Of a DNA stretch of 64,000 nucleotides, positions 1-8,553 are shown in pieces. Source of the DNA: Paraburkholderia silviterrae (GTDB taxonomy: Bacteria; Pseudomonadota; Gammaproteobacteria; Burkholderiales; Burkholderiaceae). The notes beneath the pieces are model-generated. The model saw nothing but the letters and a program-made list of their open reading frames with translations, was not told where the DNA came from and ran no database searches. Each line of letters starts with the position of its first letter. The stretch's first letter is position 1. The DNA lies in the NCBI RefSeq assembly GCF_004353915.1, contig NZ_SMRP01000007.1, positions 206,284 to 270,283 of the forward strand. Reading direction: 5' to 3'. The translations under genes and the position numbers were made by a program.

Positions 1-15
1 CATTAAGTGATTGGG

Positions 16-1362
16 TCAGGCTCGTACTTCGGCGTTCAGGGCGTGGCCGCCAGGCGGCTCCATATCCAGCTCGACGGCGCAAACGCGCGCAGCGTCTGCG
101 TCGTAACTGCGCATCGCGATGACGAAAAACACCGCTGCCAATACGCTAAACAGGGGAACGACCGTCAAGGCGCGCTGCAAACCCCATTGGTCCGACACAA
201 TGCCCGTCAGCAATGGCCCCACAGCCAGGCCGAAGATATTCTGAAAAAGAGAAAGGACCGCTGCACCCGTGGAGCGCACGCCAGGATGAATAATGTCCAT
301 CGCAATCCCGGCGACCACACCCACCGTGCAGTTCATGAAAAAGGCACCCAGGATGATCAGGTCGAACCGTACATTTCCGGCATAGCTGCCGCCAAATGCA
401 GCCACCAGAATGATCGACGTGGCCAGACACAGTACAGAGAGCGCGAGTAGTTTATTGCGCGGCCGGCGCACTGCCACACGCCCTACCACGGCGCCCCAGA
501 CCGTACAGCTAACCGCACCGACCAAGACGACCAGCCCTGCCGCCCTGGCAGCGGCTTCTGGAGACATGCCCTGGAAGCGGTTCATATAGCTGGGCAACCA
601 TGACCAGATAGCCGACACGGTAATCAGTTGTGCCGCCGCAGCGACACACACCCACAGCAGTGTTCGGGTGCGTGCCATGGTGCCGAAGATGTTTTTCAGC
701 GATTCCCCCAGCGACTGGGCCGTCTTGTTTGAATCGGCCGCCAACGGCAGGGTCCTGTAGTCACGCACGAAAAGATAAAGCAATGCGAGTACGAGCCCAG
801 GCAGGCCGACCACGCCAAAAGCAGCCTTCCACCCCCACCTGGCCGCAATCGCCCCACCCAGCACCACACCGAGGACAGAGCCCAGCGACGGCGCGGCATA
901 AAAAGCACCGAGCACGGCACTGCGCAAACGAGCGGGGAACAATGTCGAGATGAGGGCCACGCCTACGGAGCCGTAACCGGCCTCGCCTATCCCCACCACG
1001 GCGCGTGCTGCAAACAGTTGACTGAAGTTGGCCGTGAACATGCATGAGATCGTAGCCAGGCTCCAGCAGACAGCCATCGCGACGATACTCTTCACGCGGC
1101 CCATCCGGTCCGCCACCAGCGCGACGGGTATGCCGCATGCGCCCACAACAACGGAAACGACGGACACGAGGGAACCCAGTTCCTTGTCACTCAAGCCCCA
1201 TTCGCTCCTGATGTGAGGAAACAGCGAGACGATCACCTGTCGATCGATAAAATCGAAAAACATGAGCGCGAACGTCATCCCAAATGCAAACCATGCCCGC
1301 CGCTTGCTGATCAGATAGGTATCCTGATTAGCAACTACAGGATCACCGGCCAAAACGTTCAT
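16..1362 (-). CDS. MFS transporter (ACS-like organic acid carrier), copy A
   Basis: A 448-residue inner membrane protein with about 12 hydrophobic segments. The loop 2-3 signature VADRMGRVKS of the major facilitator superfamily is clear, preceded by a charged FDFIDRQV segment in helix 1 as in the anion:cation symporter group. I chose the ATG at 1362 because GGAGAG lies about 8 nt upstream; an upstream in-frame extension would overlap the preceding gene. It lies 52 bp downstream of the second MFS gene and is clearly its paralogue over the whole length (shared WGLSD..LGS, VADR.GRVKSI, GEA.YGSVG blocks). Substrate unknown; context with porin and BKACE suggests an organic acid. Family firm, substrate inferred. 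Confidence 0.88.
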   Translation of the reverse strand: MNVLAGDPVVANQDTYLISKRRAWFAFGMTFALMFFDFIDRQVIVSLFPHIRSEWGLSDKELGSLVSVVSVVVGACGIPVALVADRMGRVKSIVAMAVCWSLATISCMFTANFSQLFAARAVVGIGEAGYGSVGVALISTLFPARLRSAVLGAFYAAPSLGSVLGVVLGGAIAARWGWKAAFGVVGLPGLVLALLYLFVRDYRTLPLAADSNKTAQSLGESLKNIFGTMARTRTLLWVCVAAAAQLITVSAIWSWLPSYMNRFQGMSPEAAARAAGLVVLVGAVSCTVWGAVVGRVAVRRPRNKLLALSVLCLATSIILVAAFGGSYAGNVRFDLIILGAFFMNCTVGVVAGIAMDIIHPGVRSTGAAVLSLFQNIFGLAVGPLLTGIVSDQWGLQRALTVVPLFSVLAAVFFVIAMRSYDADAARVCAVELDMEPPGGHALNAEVRA

Positions 1363-1414
1363 ACTTCTCTCCGGAAACTTTAGATGCCGTGCGGTGTTCA
1401 GACTCGTCCTGGCA

Positions 1415-2701
1415 TCACGCTTGCGCGCGGGAGCACCATCGACCAAGGAGATACATGATCAAAGGCAGGATTGCCGCAACGGGAAGCCATCGCATGGCGA
1501 TTTGAAGACCCACCGCGTCGGACACCATTCCGGTGACGAATGGACCGGCTGCGAGGCCCAGGATATTGTTGAACAGCGTCAACGTGGCAAAAGCCGAGCC
1601 GTGAATCGTCGGTGACGTGGCTCCCGCAATAATCGCGCCGCACGTACTGAACGAGCTGGCCAGAAAGAACACCGCGGGCGCAAGCAATGCAAGCTGCAGG
1701 TTGCCCGGCGGCATGCGGAAAGCGAATTCCAGCAGCACACCGAGCGCAAGGCAATAGCCAATGGCCATGTTCCACCTTCTGAGCGGCGAGTCCCCGCTCA
1801 CCCAGTCGGTCACCACACCACACAGGAATTGGCCCAGGCCGCTGACCAGCACAAGACCCGCCGCCACAACGGCGGCCTTGGCGACAGGCATCCCCCAGTA
1901 GCGATTCAGGTAGCTGGGAAGCCACACAAAAAGCGTGCCTTGAATGAAGAGCTGCAGGGCGCTGCCAAGATAGGCACACAGCACCGAACGGGACGGAAAC
2001 AGACTGGAGAGAAGCGCTCGCGGAGCCCATGCGAGGCGGCCATGCGCCGGAGCGTCATCGGTCTCGTCCGCTTGCACGCGCGCCATGCGCTTTTCCGTCA
2101 CGACCAAGGCATAAACGATGACCAGCACCAGGCCGAAAATCGCCATCGTGCCCATTGACCAGCGCCACCCAAGGTGGGTCGCAATGATGCCCGAGAGCGA
2201 AACGCCGAGCACCGACCCGAAGGCCGCGGCAGACGTAAAACCGCCGACGATACTGGAACGCATGCGCTTGGGAAAAATGCCGATGAGCATCGCGAGTCCC
2301 ACGCTTCCATAGGCTGCCTCACCGACACCGACGAACATGCGCGCGACAAACATCTCGTGGTAATTCGCTGCAATCGCGCATCCGAGCGTGGCAATGCTCC
2401 ACAAGCCCGCCATCAGCGCAATGCTCTTGACGCGCCCCCAACGATCCGCAACGAGAGAGAACGGCAACGTCAACACGCCAACAGCCAACGGTACGATGCT
2501 GCTGACCGACCCTAGCTGGGTATCGGAGAGGCCCCACTGGACTTTCAGCATCGGAAACAATGCGTTAAGCGCCTGCCGCGACATGTAGTCTGACAACAGG
2601 AGACAAAACATCAATGCAAATACCAACCACGCATAGGCGCGGGTACCGCCGGCAACCTTGGCTGCCTCGGTCGGCACCGCGTTGCTCGTATAAAGATTCA
2701 A
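1415..2701 (-). CDS. MFS transporter (ACS-like organic acid carrier), copy B
   Basis: A 428-residue MFS carrier with about 12 membrane segments and the motif VADRWGRVKS between helices 2 and 3. The start is a TTG at 2699-2701, chosen because GAGGAG stands 6 nt upstream and no ATG is suitably placed. It is a tandem paralogue of the next gene, and both are read on the minus strand with the BON-domain and porin genes, probably as one operon that begins at the porin promoter. Two divergent copies may differ in substrate or direction of transport. The substrate cannot be read from the sequence. Confidence 0.87.
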   Translation of the reverse strand: MNLYTSNAVPTEAAKVAGGTRAYAWLVFALMFCLLLSDYMSRQALNALFPMLKVQWGLSDTQLGSVSSIVPLAVGVLTLPFSLVADRWGRVKSIALMAGLWSIATLGCAIAANYHEMFVARMFVGVGEAAYGSVGLAMLIGIFPKRMRSSIVGGFTSAAAFGSVLGVSLSGIIATHLGWRWSMGTMAIFGLVLVIVYALVVTEKRMARVQADETDDAPAHGRLAWAPRALLSSLFPSRSVLCAYLGSALQLFIQGTLFVWLPSYLNRYWGMPVAKAAVVAAGLVLVSGLGQFLCGVVTDWVSGDSPLRRWNMAIGYCLALGVLLEFAFRMPPGNLQLALLAPAVFFLASSFSTCGAIIAGATSPTIHGSAFATLTLFNNILGLAAGPFVTGMVSDAVGLQIAMRWLPVAAILPLIMYLLGRWCSRAQA

Positions 2702-2763
2702 TTCCGTCTCCTCGATGGATTCACGTACACCTCTGCAATTGACGCTACAGGTGCGGCGGCCTT

Positions 2764-3138
2764 CTACTCGCCAAAGGTTCGCTGAACCGAAAGCCGGTTC
2801 GTCACGGACGTCACGCCAGGCACCCCCTTCGCGATCTCCGCCACGATGCCGATTTGGGAAGACTCGGTGACGGTGCCATTGAGCGTGACAGCACCGCTTC
2901 TTGCGACGATGCTGATGTCACCGGCGTTGATTTCCTTGTGCTTGGCGAGCGCCGCATACACCTTGCGGCTCAACGCCCGGTTTGCTTTCCTGACTTCCCT
3001 TGCCGTCGGCGCAGCAGGGGCCGCCCTGGAGGCAGCCGGCATGGTGTTGTCCTGAGCGTTCGCCTCGACACTCAGACCTGCCAGCAGCGCGGAAATCGAC
3101 GCGCCGAGCGCGATGCTCACGATCCTGTTTTTTGTCAT
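2764..3138 (-). CDS. BON-domain periplasmic protein
   Basis: A 124-residue exported protein. A signal peptide spans roughly residues 1-28 (KNRIVSIALGASISALLAGL... VEANA). An Ala/Pro-rich linker follows, then one BON domain (about residues 55-120) with the typical alternation ending in VPGVTSVTNRL. BON domains bind phospholipid membranes in OsmY-like proteins. A Shine-Dalgarno GGAG is 7 nt before the ATG. It lies between the porin gene (27 bp upstream) and the MFS pair, so it is probably co-transcribed with them and may act at the envelope during porin-mediated uptake. The family is clear; its part in this cluster is inferred. Confidence 0.85.
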   Translation of the reverse strand: MTKNRIVSIALGASISALLAGLSVEANAQDNTMPAASRAAPAAPTAREVRKANRALSRKVYAALAKHKEINAGDISIVARSGAVTLNGTVTESSQIGIVAEIAKGVPGVTSVTNRLSVQRTFGE

Positions 3139-3165
3139 TGCATGCTCCGGTTGCGTTTCATGTCG

Positions 3166-4287
3166 TCAGAAAGTGTGGCGGATGCCGATGTTCGCCGCCG
3201 TTGTGGACACGCCCGGCGCAACCGGTGCTCCATAGGTGATGGCCTGGTTCATTGTCCCCCGGTTGTTGACATAGCCCACCTGCGCATAGAGCAGCGTACG
3301 CTTGGACACGCTGTATTCCGCACCCAGCGCGTATTCGCTCGAATGATTCGCGGAATCGTTGCGATCCTTCATATAGTAGAAACCCGAGGTCAGCTTGAAG
3401 AACGGCGTAAATTGGTAGCCGAGCCCAGCCGAGATGAATTCGAGGTTGGCTGAAGCCTTGTTGGACGGATTCTGCCCAAGACCATACCCAAGCGAAACGG
3501 ACAGGTCGTGGAAGGTGTACTTCCCGCCAACGTAATAAAAGCGGTTGTTGTCGAGGCCAGTGGGAGTGGCTGCGGCCAGGTTGGTGTCGTGCCCGTTGTA
3601 GTACGCCGCCGCGAGGTTTAGACCGTAGTTTGAATACCGCAGCACGGCGGATTCGCGCGTGCCGCCCTGAGTCTGCCCCGCCACGCCACCCGGCGCGTAC
3701 TCCAGCGCAAGCCATGCACCGTAGAACTTCGGCGACTGATAGACGATCGCATTGTCGTCGTACAGCGCGCCGATCGGTACGTTGGTGTTCGTGCCGGTCC
3801 AGTGCGCTGCCTGGTTCAGGCCGAGCCACGCCCCGAGAACGCTGCCGAAGTACTGGGCAGCGCGTACGTCGGTATCGGCCATCGCAAAGATCATCGGCGC
3901 GTACTGCCGTCCGAGGTCGAGCGAGCCGAACGGCCCAGACACGCCCACGCTCGACTGCATGCCGAAGATCGCGGAGGCTCCCGTCGTATCCGCGAGGCCA
4001 AACTTGCCAGTGCCGGAATTGAACACGCCTTGCATCCGGAAATTGACCTTGTAGCCGTTGCCGATGTCCTCGGTCCCCTTGATGCCCCAGAAGCTGGCAT
4101 AGATGCCTGCGTCCTTCAGGGAATAGAGATGCCCCAGGTTCTTCGCGTTGCCCGCGTATGACGCGGCCGAGGTGCTCTGATAGAGCAGGCCCGTGTCGAT
4201 GGCGCCATACAGCGTCACAGACGATTGTGCGTGTGCAGCACCGGCCATGACGGCAAGCACGGCCACCGCTCCCCATTTCAGCTTCAT
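3166..4287 (-). CDS. Gram-negative general porin (OmpC-like, Burkholderia type)
   Basis: A 373-residue outer membrane beta-barrel. The signal peptide is residues 1-20 (MKLKWGAVAVLAVMAGAAHA), followed by QSSVTLYGAIDTGL, the standard first strand of Burkholderia trimeric porins, and it ends in the C-terminal aromatic residue HTF needed for barrel assembly. The ATG follows GGAGGAG by about 6 nt. It is the first gene of the leftward transcript and is divergent from the BKACE gene; the region between holds palindromic operator-like sites. It probably provides outer membrane passage for the substrate of the MFS carriers. Specificity cannot be stated. Confidence 0.93.
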   Translation of the reverse strand: MKLKWGAVAVLAVMAGAAHAQSSVTLYGAIDTGLLYQSTSAASYAGNAKNLGHLYSLKDAGIYASFWGIKGTEDIGNGYKVNFRMQGVFNSGTGKFGLADTTGASAIFGMQSSVGVSGPFGSLDLGRQYAPMIFAMADTDVRAAQYFGSVLGAWLGLNQAAHWTGTNTNVPIGALYDDNAIVYQSPKFYGAWLALEYAPGGVAGQTQGGTRESAVLRYSNYGLNLAAAYYNGHDTNLAAATPTGLDNNRFYYVGGKYTFHDLSVSLGYGLGQNPSNKASANLEFISAGLGYQFTPFFKLTSGFYYMKDRNDSANHSSEYALGAEYSVSKRTLLYAQVGYVNNRGTMNQAITYGAPVAPGVSTTAANIGIRHTF

Positions 4288-4366
4288 TGCGTCTCCTCCG
4301 TTTTCTTTGCGTTGTGCGACTAGCCAGACACCCGTGGACTCCCGCTGCTGCCGGCCATGGGCCGAT

Positions 4367-4380
4367 CGTTCGATCGAACG
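4367..4380. promoter_or_regulatory. Perfect 14-base palindrome upstream of porin
   Basis: CGTTCGATCGAACG is a perfect dyad 80-93 bases upstream of the porin ATG, where a promoter or operator of the leftward transcript would lie. A protein-binding role is inferred from position and symmetry only. Confidence 0.4.
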
Positions 4381-4407
4381 TCGGTTGCGCCATGATGGCT
4401 AAATTTT

Positions 4408-4425
4408 ATTAATGTCGACATCAAT
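4408..4425. promoter_or_regulatory. Operator-like palindrome, copy 1 (ATT-NN-TGTCGACA)
   Basis: ATTAATGTCGACATCAAT is an 18-base palindrome with one unpaired position per arm. A second copy with the same core and flanks lies with centre 113 bases away. The core resembles operators of FCD-type GntR regulators (T-N-G-T...A-C-N-A), which is family knowledge and not proof. Confidence 0.5.
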
Positions 4426-4520
4426 ATTTACACTGATACCCGGTGGCCCAGGGGTCGGCTCCAGCCTGCGGCAACGACGGGGCTCAACCGTTCTCAGCGC
4501 CATCGTACTCCGTCTAAAAG

Positions 4521-4538
4521 ATTCTTGTCGACATTATT
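4521..4538. promoter_or_regulatory. Operator-like palindrome, copy 2
   Basis: ATTCTTGTCGACATTATT shares the TGTCGACA core and the AT-rich arms with the copy at 4408-4425. Two equal sites in one divergent region suggest joint control of the porin/MFS and BKACE transcripts, possibly with looping. Confidence 0.5.
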
Positions 4539-4809
4539 TAATCAAAAGACTACACTGAAACCAACGCTGGCCTTGCGCTTTTCGCGCGCGGCCGAACCGT
4601 AGTCACGGTGGAGAGGAAGAATGCAGCCCCCATTGCCGCCCGCGAACACGCTGGGAACCCGATTGCGCAACGCCTGGCGCGTTGCGGCGCGCTTCGCTGC
4701 AACGGTCGCCGCACCGGCGTATTCCACACCCTTGACTGACGCAGTACTTTGTTACGCCTGCATGGCCGGCATCGCAATGCCACCCTCTTGATCATGCGAG
4801 CGCACCAAA

Positions 4810-4825
4810 GATATCGTTCGATATC
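4810..4825. promoter_or_regulatory. Inverted repeat GATATCG-TT-CGATATC before BKACE
   Basis: Seven-base arms separated by TT lie 36-51 bases upstream of the BKACE ATG, overlapping where its promoter or transcription start would be. This is a good operator candidate by position; its regulator is unknown. Confidence 0.4.
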
Positions 4826-4860
4826 CTGAGTATCTAAATTTCACGTAGAGATCCATCACC

Positions 4861-5919
4861 ATGAACTTCCTTGACGGCCACCTGTATCCCGAGAACCAGC
4901 AGCCCTTGATCATCACCGCCGCTCCCTACGCACCGGGCTGGATTCCCTCTGACTTCCCGGAAGATATCCCTATCACGATGGAAGAGCAGATCCAGAAGGC
5001 CGCGGATTGCTACGAAGCCGGTGCCGCCGTGCTGCATCTGCATGTGCGCGAAGCCGATGGCAAGGGCAGCAAGCGCCTGTCCATGTTCAACGAGCTGATC
5101 GCCGGCGTGCGCGAGCGCGTGCCGGAAATGATCATCCAGGTGGGCGGCTCCATCAGCTTCGCGCCCGAGAGCGATGGCGCGGCGGCCAAATGGCTCTCCG
5201 ACGACACGCGGCACATGCTGGCCGAACTCGATCCGAAGCCCGACCAGGTGACGGTCACCGTCAACACCACCCAGATGAACGTGACGGAGCACGCCGGCAT
5301 CGACGACTTCAAGGGCGTGTCGCGCGGATTCCCGAACCTCTATGGGACCTACAAGGACATGATCGTGCCCTCGAATCCCAGTTGGGCTGAGGAGCACATC
5401 CGCCGCCTGTCGGCCGCCGGCATTCAAAGTGAGTTTCAGGTCTACAACATCAACAGCTTTGAAACGATCGAGCGCCTGATTCGCCGCGGTGTGTACAAGG
5501 GACCGCTGGTGATGAACTGGGTGGCGATCAGCGGCGGCATGGATCAGGCGAATATCTACAACCTGGCCAACATGCTGCGTGCCGTGCCCGACGGTGCGGT
5601 GGTCACGGTGGAAAGCTCGGTGCTCAATGTGCTGCCCATCAATATGATCGGTATGGCCCTGGGCCTGCATGTGCGGTGCGGCATCGAGGATGTGCTGTGG
5701 AATCAGACCCGCACGGGCAAGATGAGCTCCGTGGAGCAAATCAGGCAGCTGGTGCGCATCGCGGGCGAATTCGGCCGCCCGATCGCGACAGCGAAACAGG
5801 CACGCGAGATCTGCAAGATCGGCGTGTTCTACGACACCGCGGAAGAGACGCTTCAGGCCAACGGCTTCGCGCCCAATCGAAACGGCGGCAACCAGGGGTT
5901 CCTGCGCAAGCCGGACTGA
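4861..5919 (+). CDS. Beta-keto acid cleavage enzyme (BKACE, former DUF849 family)
   Basis: A 352-residue cytosolic TIM-barrel enzyme of the family founded by 3-keto-5-aminohexanoate cleavage enzyme (Kce). Family members condense a beta-keto acid with acetyl-CoA and split it into acetoacetate and a new CoA ester, using Zn2+. The paired zinc ligands are visible as HLHVRE (His59 and His61), and the later VTVESSV block carries the conserved Glu. It is somewhat longer than Kce (about 275-300 residues), which points to another BKACE subgroup. The ribosome site is weak. It is divergent from the porin operon and precedes a quinone oxidoreductase. The side chain handled is unknown; carnitine-like, amino and other keto acids are possible. 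Confidence 0.87.
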   Translation: MNFLDGHLYPENQQPLIITAAPYAPGWIPSDFPEDIPITMEEQIQKAADCYEAGAAVLHLHVREADGKGSKRLSMFNELIAGVRERVPEMIIQVGGSISFAPESDGAAAKWLSDDTRHMLAELDPKPDQVTVTVNTTQMNVTEHAGIDDFKGVSRGFPNLYGTYKDMIVPSNPSWAEEHIRRLSAAGIQSEFQVYNINSFETIERLIRRGVYKGPLVMNWVAISGGMDQANIYNLANMLRAVPDGAVVTVESSVLNVLPINMIGMALGLHVRCGIEDVLWNQTRTGKMSSVEQIRQLVRIAGEFGRPIATAKQAREICKIGVFYDTAEETLQANGFAPNRNGGNQGFLRKPD

Positions 5920-6037
5920 AGCTTCTCGAGTGCGGGCGAATCGCCCGGTAATGGCCGCCGCGGGCACACGATACAAAGACGGGACGTGTGGCCCGACAGC
6001 CGCGCAATCATCGACTGATCACCAAGGAATACTCAAT

Positions 6038-7009
6038 ATGGCACGAGCGATTCGATTCGACCAGATCGGAGGGCCCGAAGTCCTCAAGCTGGAAACCGTT
6101 GCGGTGGGCGAGCCCGGCCCGGGCCAGGCTCGGGTGCGGCACACGTATGTCGCCGTCAATTTCATCGACATCTATTTTCGCACCGGCCAGTACCCGCTCG
6201 CCCTGCCCAACGGCCTGGGATCCGATGCGGTGGGCGTGGTCGAAGCCGTTGGCGAGGGCGTAGACGACATCGAGGTGGGCGATAGAGTGGGCTACCTGCT
6301 GGGGCCGCAGGGCGCCTATTCGGATGTGCGCGTGATGCCCGCCGACGTGCTGATTCCCTTGCCCGACGGCATCAGCGACAAGACCGCATCGACACTGATC
6401 ATGAAGGGCATGACCGCACAGTACCTGTTCCGGCAGGTTTATCCGCTCAAAGGCGGAGAAACCATCCTGTACCATGCCGCAGCGGGCGGGGTGGGGTCGA
6501 TCGCCAGCCAGTGGGCGCGGGCAATTGGCGTCACCATGATCGGGACGGTCAGCACCGACGAAAAGGCGGAAATAGCGAAACGCAACGGCTGCACGCACAC
6601 CATCGTGACCTCGCGCGAGAACATTGCCGAACGCGTGCGCGAACTGACCGATGGCAAGGGCGTGGAGGTCGTATTCGACTCGGTCGGCAAGGATACGCTG
6701 GAGGCTTCGCTCGATAGCCTGCAGGTACGCGGCACGTTGGTGAGCAACGGCACGTCCTCCGGTCCCGTGGTGCTCGACACCCGTGTGCTGGCTCGCAAAG
6801 GGTCGATCTGGGTGACGCGGCCGGCGATGGTGCACTACGCAACGCCGCGTTCGCACATGCTGTCGATGGCACGCGAGCTGTTCGATCTCGTGCTGGCCGG
6901 CAAAATCCACAGCGAACCCGGACAGACGTTCGCCCTCGCCGAGGCCGCCGACGCGCATCGCGCACTGGAGTCGCGCAGGACGGTCGGTTCGACGGTGCTC
7001 GTGCCGTAA
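6038..7009 (+). CDS. Zinc-free NADPH:quinone oxidoreductase (MDR superfamily)
   Basis: A 323-residue cytosolic reductase of the QOR branch of medium-chain dehydrogenases. The N-terminal GroES-like domain has VAVNFIDIYFRTGQYP and no zinc-binding cysteines. The Rossmann segment is AAAGGVGSIASQWARA (near residues 146-161). The ATG at 6038 follows AAGGAA by 8 nt; an upstream in-frame extension lacks a ribosome site and family similarity. The 118-base gap after BKACE suits one transcript. It may reduce an enone or quinone intermediate of the pathway that feeds BKACE. The family is sure; the substrate is inferred. Confidence 0.85.
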   Translation: MARAIRFDQIGGPEVLKLETVAVGEPGPGQARVRHTYVAVNFIDIYFRTGQYPLALPNGLGSDAVGVVEAVGEGVDDIEVGDRVGYLLGPQGAYSDVRVMPADVLIPLPDGISDKTASTLIMKGMTAQYLFRQVYPLKGGETILYHAAAGGVGSIASQWARAIGVTMIGTVSTDEKAEIAKRNGCTHTIVTSRENIAERVRELTDGKGVEVVFDSVGKDTLEASLDSLQVRGTLVSNGTSSGPVVLDTRVLARKGSIWVTRPAMVHYATPRSHMLSMARELFDLVLAGKIHSEPGQTFALAEAADAHRALESRRTVGSTVLVP

Positions 7010-7066
7010 AAAGCCGATACCGCTTCAAGGGGGCTTCGGACGGCCGTGTATTGCATTGCGTTGCGT

Positions 7067-7228
7067 TCACGTCGGCAGCCCCCGGGCCAGTTCCTCCACA
7101 CTATTGCCCGAAAAGAGCGACTGAAGCTCGGCCCGCCCGATTGCGTCGATGCCGGAGGCAGGCGCCCCGCTCACCACTACGCCACCATGAGTCTGTGAGT
7201 CACCGACGCAAATGAACGGTCTCGTCAT
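7067..7228 (-). pseudogene. Truncated PAAR-domain protein (type VI secretion spike tip) remnant
   Basis: A 53-codon frame with a proper start (GGAG 9 nt before the ATG at 7228). Its first 25 residues, MTRPFICVGDSQTHGGVVVS followed by GAP, match the start of PAAR proteins, which cap the VgrG spike of type VI secretion systems. Residues after about 32 (AELQSLFSGN...) do not continue the fold and it stops at residue 53, against about 85-100 in intact small PAAR proteins. The rest was probably lost by deletion or frameshift. It is read in the same direction as the DUF3592 gene 205 bases upstream, which is itself preceded by another remnant. Confidence 0.55.
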
Positions 7229-7432
7229 GGCACTCGTCTCCAGCCGTCAACATTGCGGTTGATGCTTGATCTTCGCGACAGCAAGCTCGGCATTTCAGAA
7301 AAAGATCCCTGGGCGATGCGGGGCTACCAGTTATACGGCCAGGTAGTTGATCAGTTAGCCTAACCTGCGGCGGACGCGTTTCGGGGGGTGGGATTGCAGG
7401 CAACGCGCCTTTTGTGCCGGCCCGCGCGTTGC

Positions 7433-8389
7433 TCAACGCTTGCGCGGGCGAGCGGGCGCGAGCAGGCCTAACAGAAAATAGACGCCGACCGCAATCATCG
7501 GCAAGCCGATCGCGCACAATATCGCGACCGCGCCCCAGCGGTCCCCAAACGTGTCGACAACGGCTCGCTGGGGATTGGCGGGGTCGTAGAGCACACCGGC
7601 TGTATCGCTGAAAGCGAGCGTATTGCCAGTCGATGAGGAGCCCTGCACGAAGGTCACTACCTGGCCGCCTGCCGTTTTGAACTGCACGACTGCCGAATGG
7701 AGATCGGCCCCCCTCACGCGGCGCTCAGGCTCCGCCATATCGACAACCTGCCCTGTCGTATGCACAAACGTCCTCGTGATATGGCGCTCGTGCATGAACA
7801 GCCCGCCCGCAATGGCGAGCATGACTGCGCCCATCGCAATCGGCGCGGCGCAGATCGTGAGATTACGCCGGTGCAACGCACGGCGCTTTTGCGTAACGCT
7901 GCCGCGCGTTTTCAGTGCGCTCGCATAGTTGCCGCTGTTTTCTTTTGTGAAAGCGCGCGCGATCGCGCCAGCGCCCGCAAATGCGAAACCCAACACAGCG
8001 AGGACCGAAATGGGAAACCATCTCTCGCTGAAGTTATCGATCACGTAGTCTTGCGAAGGTCGGTCAGCACGATAGTAAAGCGTGACTTTCTCGCCCAATT
8101 CGTATGCGGGTGGCGTGGAGGCCGTGTGGCCCGCGACCACCACGCGCTCGCCGCCCTGAGTCAGAAACGAGAAAACCGGCCGAAGCAATCGCGGGTCGCC
8201 GCTATCGTTCAGAAAGCGGACCACGGTGCCTTGCGTGCCGATCATCCCGCGCGTGGACGAGAACGTCATCCATGCCCAAACGGCCGCACATGCGAGCAGC
8301 ACGAGGCCGAGCGCCAGCAAAATCGTGGCGGCCTGCCGGAGCGGCACGTGTGGCTGCTCGCCGCCTCGAGCGATCGCGTCGTTTTGCAT
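7433..8389 (-). CDS. DUF3592 membrane protein (two tandem domains)
   Basis: A 318-residue protein with four hydrophobic segments in two repeats (about residues 19-42 and 130-150, then 178-198 and 285-308). Each pair encloses an extracytoplasmic beta-rich segment with LYYRADRPSQDYVID and LYDPANPQRAVVD, the DUF3592 signature. The start at 8389 is preferred because a decayed upstream gene stops just 2 nt before it and GGAAAA lies about 8 nt upstream. Function is unknown. It lies between a SUMF1-type remnant and a PAAR remnant, so a role beside a secretion effector, for example as a membrane immunity protein, is possible but only inferred. Confidence 0.72.
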   Translation of the reverse strand: MQNDAIARGGEQPHVPLRQAATILLALGLVLLACAAVWAWMTFSSTRGMIGTQGTVVRFLNDSGDPRLLRPVFSFLTQGGERVVVAGHTASTPPAYELGEKVTLYYRADRPSQDYVIDNFSERWFPISVLAVLGFAFAGAGAIARAFTKENSGNYASALKTRGSVTQKRRALHRRNLTICAAPIAMGAVMLAIAGGLFMHERHITRTFVHTTGQVVDMAEPERRVRGADLHSAVVQFKTAGGQVVTFVQGSSSTGNTLAFSDTAGVLYDPANPQRAVVDTFGDRWGAVAILCAIGLPMIAVGVYFLLGLLAPARPRKR

Positions 8390-8391
8390 GC

Positions 8392-8553
8392 CTATTTTCC
8401 GAGCGGCGCAGACTGGTTGATCACACAACGGAATCCGAGATCGGCCGAGCTATCGAAACAGGCGGCAAATGGTTCGCGCGCGTAAACAGATCGTAATCCG
8501 CATAAGTCACGCGATTCTTCATGCGTTCGCCGAATCCATCCGTCCACCGCCGG
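8392..8553 (-). pseudogene. C-terminal remnant of a SUMF1/formylglycine-enzyme-like protein
   Basis: A frame of 53 codons without a start ends 2 nt before the DUF3592 ATG. Its last part reads SVYAREPFAACFDSSADLGF, continuing RCVINQSAP. The GFRCV-IN ending is the characteristic C-terminus of the SUMF1/EgtB/PvdO fold, including the copies carried by type VI secretion clusters. The remaining about 250 residues of such a protein are absent, and stop codons lie directly upstream in this frame. I read it as a deletion remnant. The match rests on one conserved motif, so the call is moderate. Confidence 0.45.

Larger units (their letters stand above)
4288..4860. promoter_or_regulatory. Divergent regulatory region, porin operon versus BKACE operon
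   Basis: This 573-base non-coding stretch carries both start regions of the catabolic cluster. It holds two copies of an 18-base palindrome around TGTCGACA, a 14-base perfect palindrome and an interrupted repeat close to the BKACE start, each listed separately. A short minus-strand reading frame at 4542-4727 has no family features and I do not call it a gene. No intrinsic terminator is visible. The regulator gene is not inside the window, unless one of the distant LysR proteins acts here. Confidence 0.6.

Noticed and set aside
1-3. ATG on the minus strand at the very edge, 12 bases after the first MFS stop
   Set aside because: No ribosome site and no coding sequence visible inside the window.
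4542-4727. Minus-strand frame of 61 codons between porin and BKACE
   Set aside because: No ribosome site, no family features, and it lies in the divergent regulatory region.
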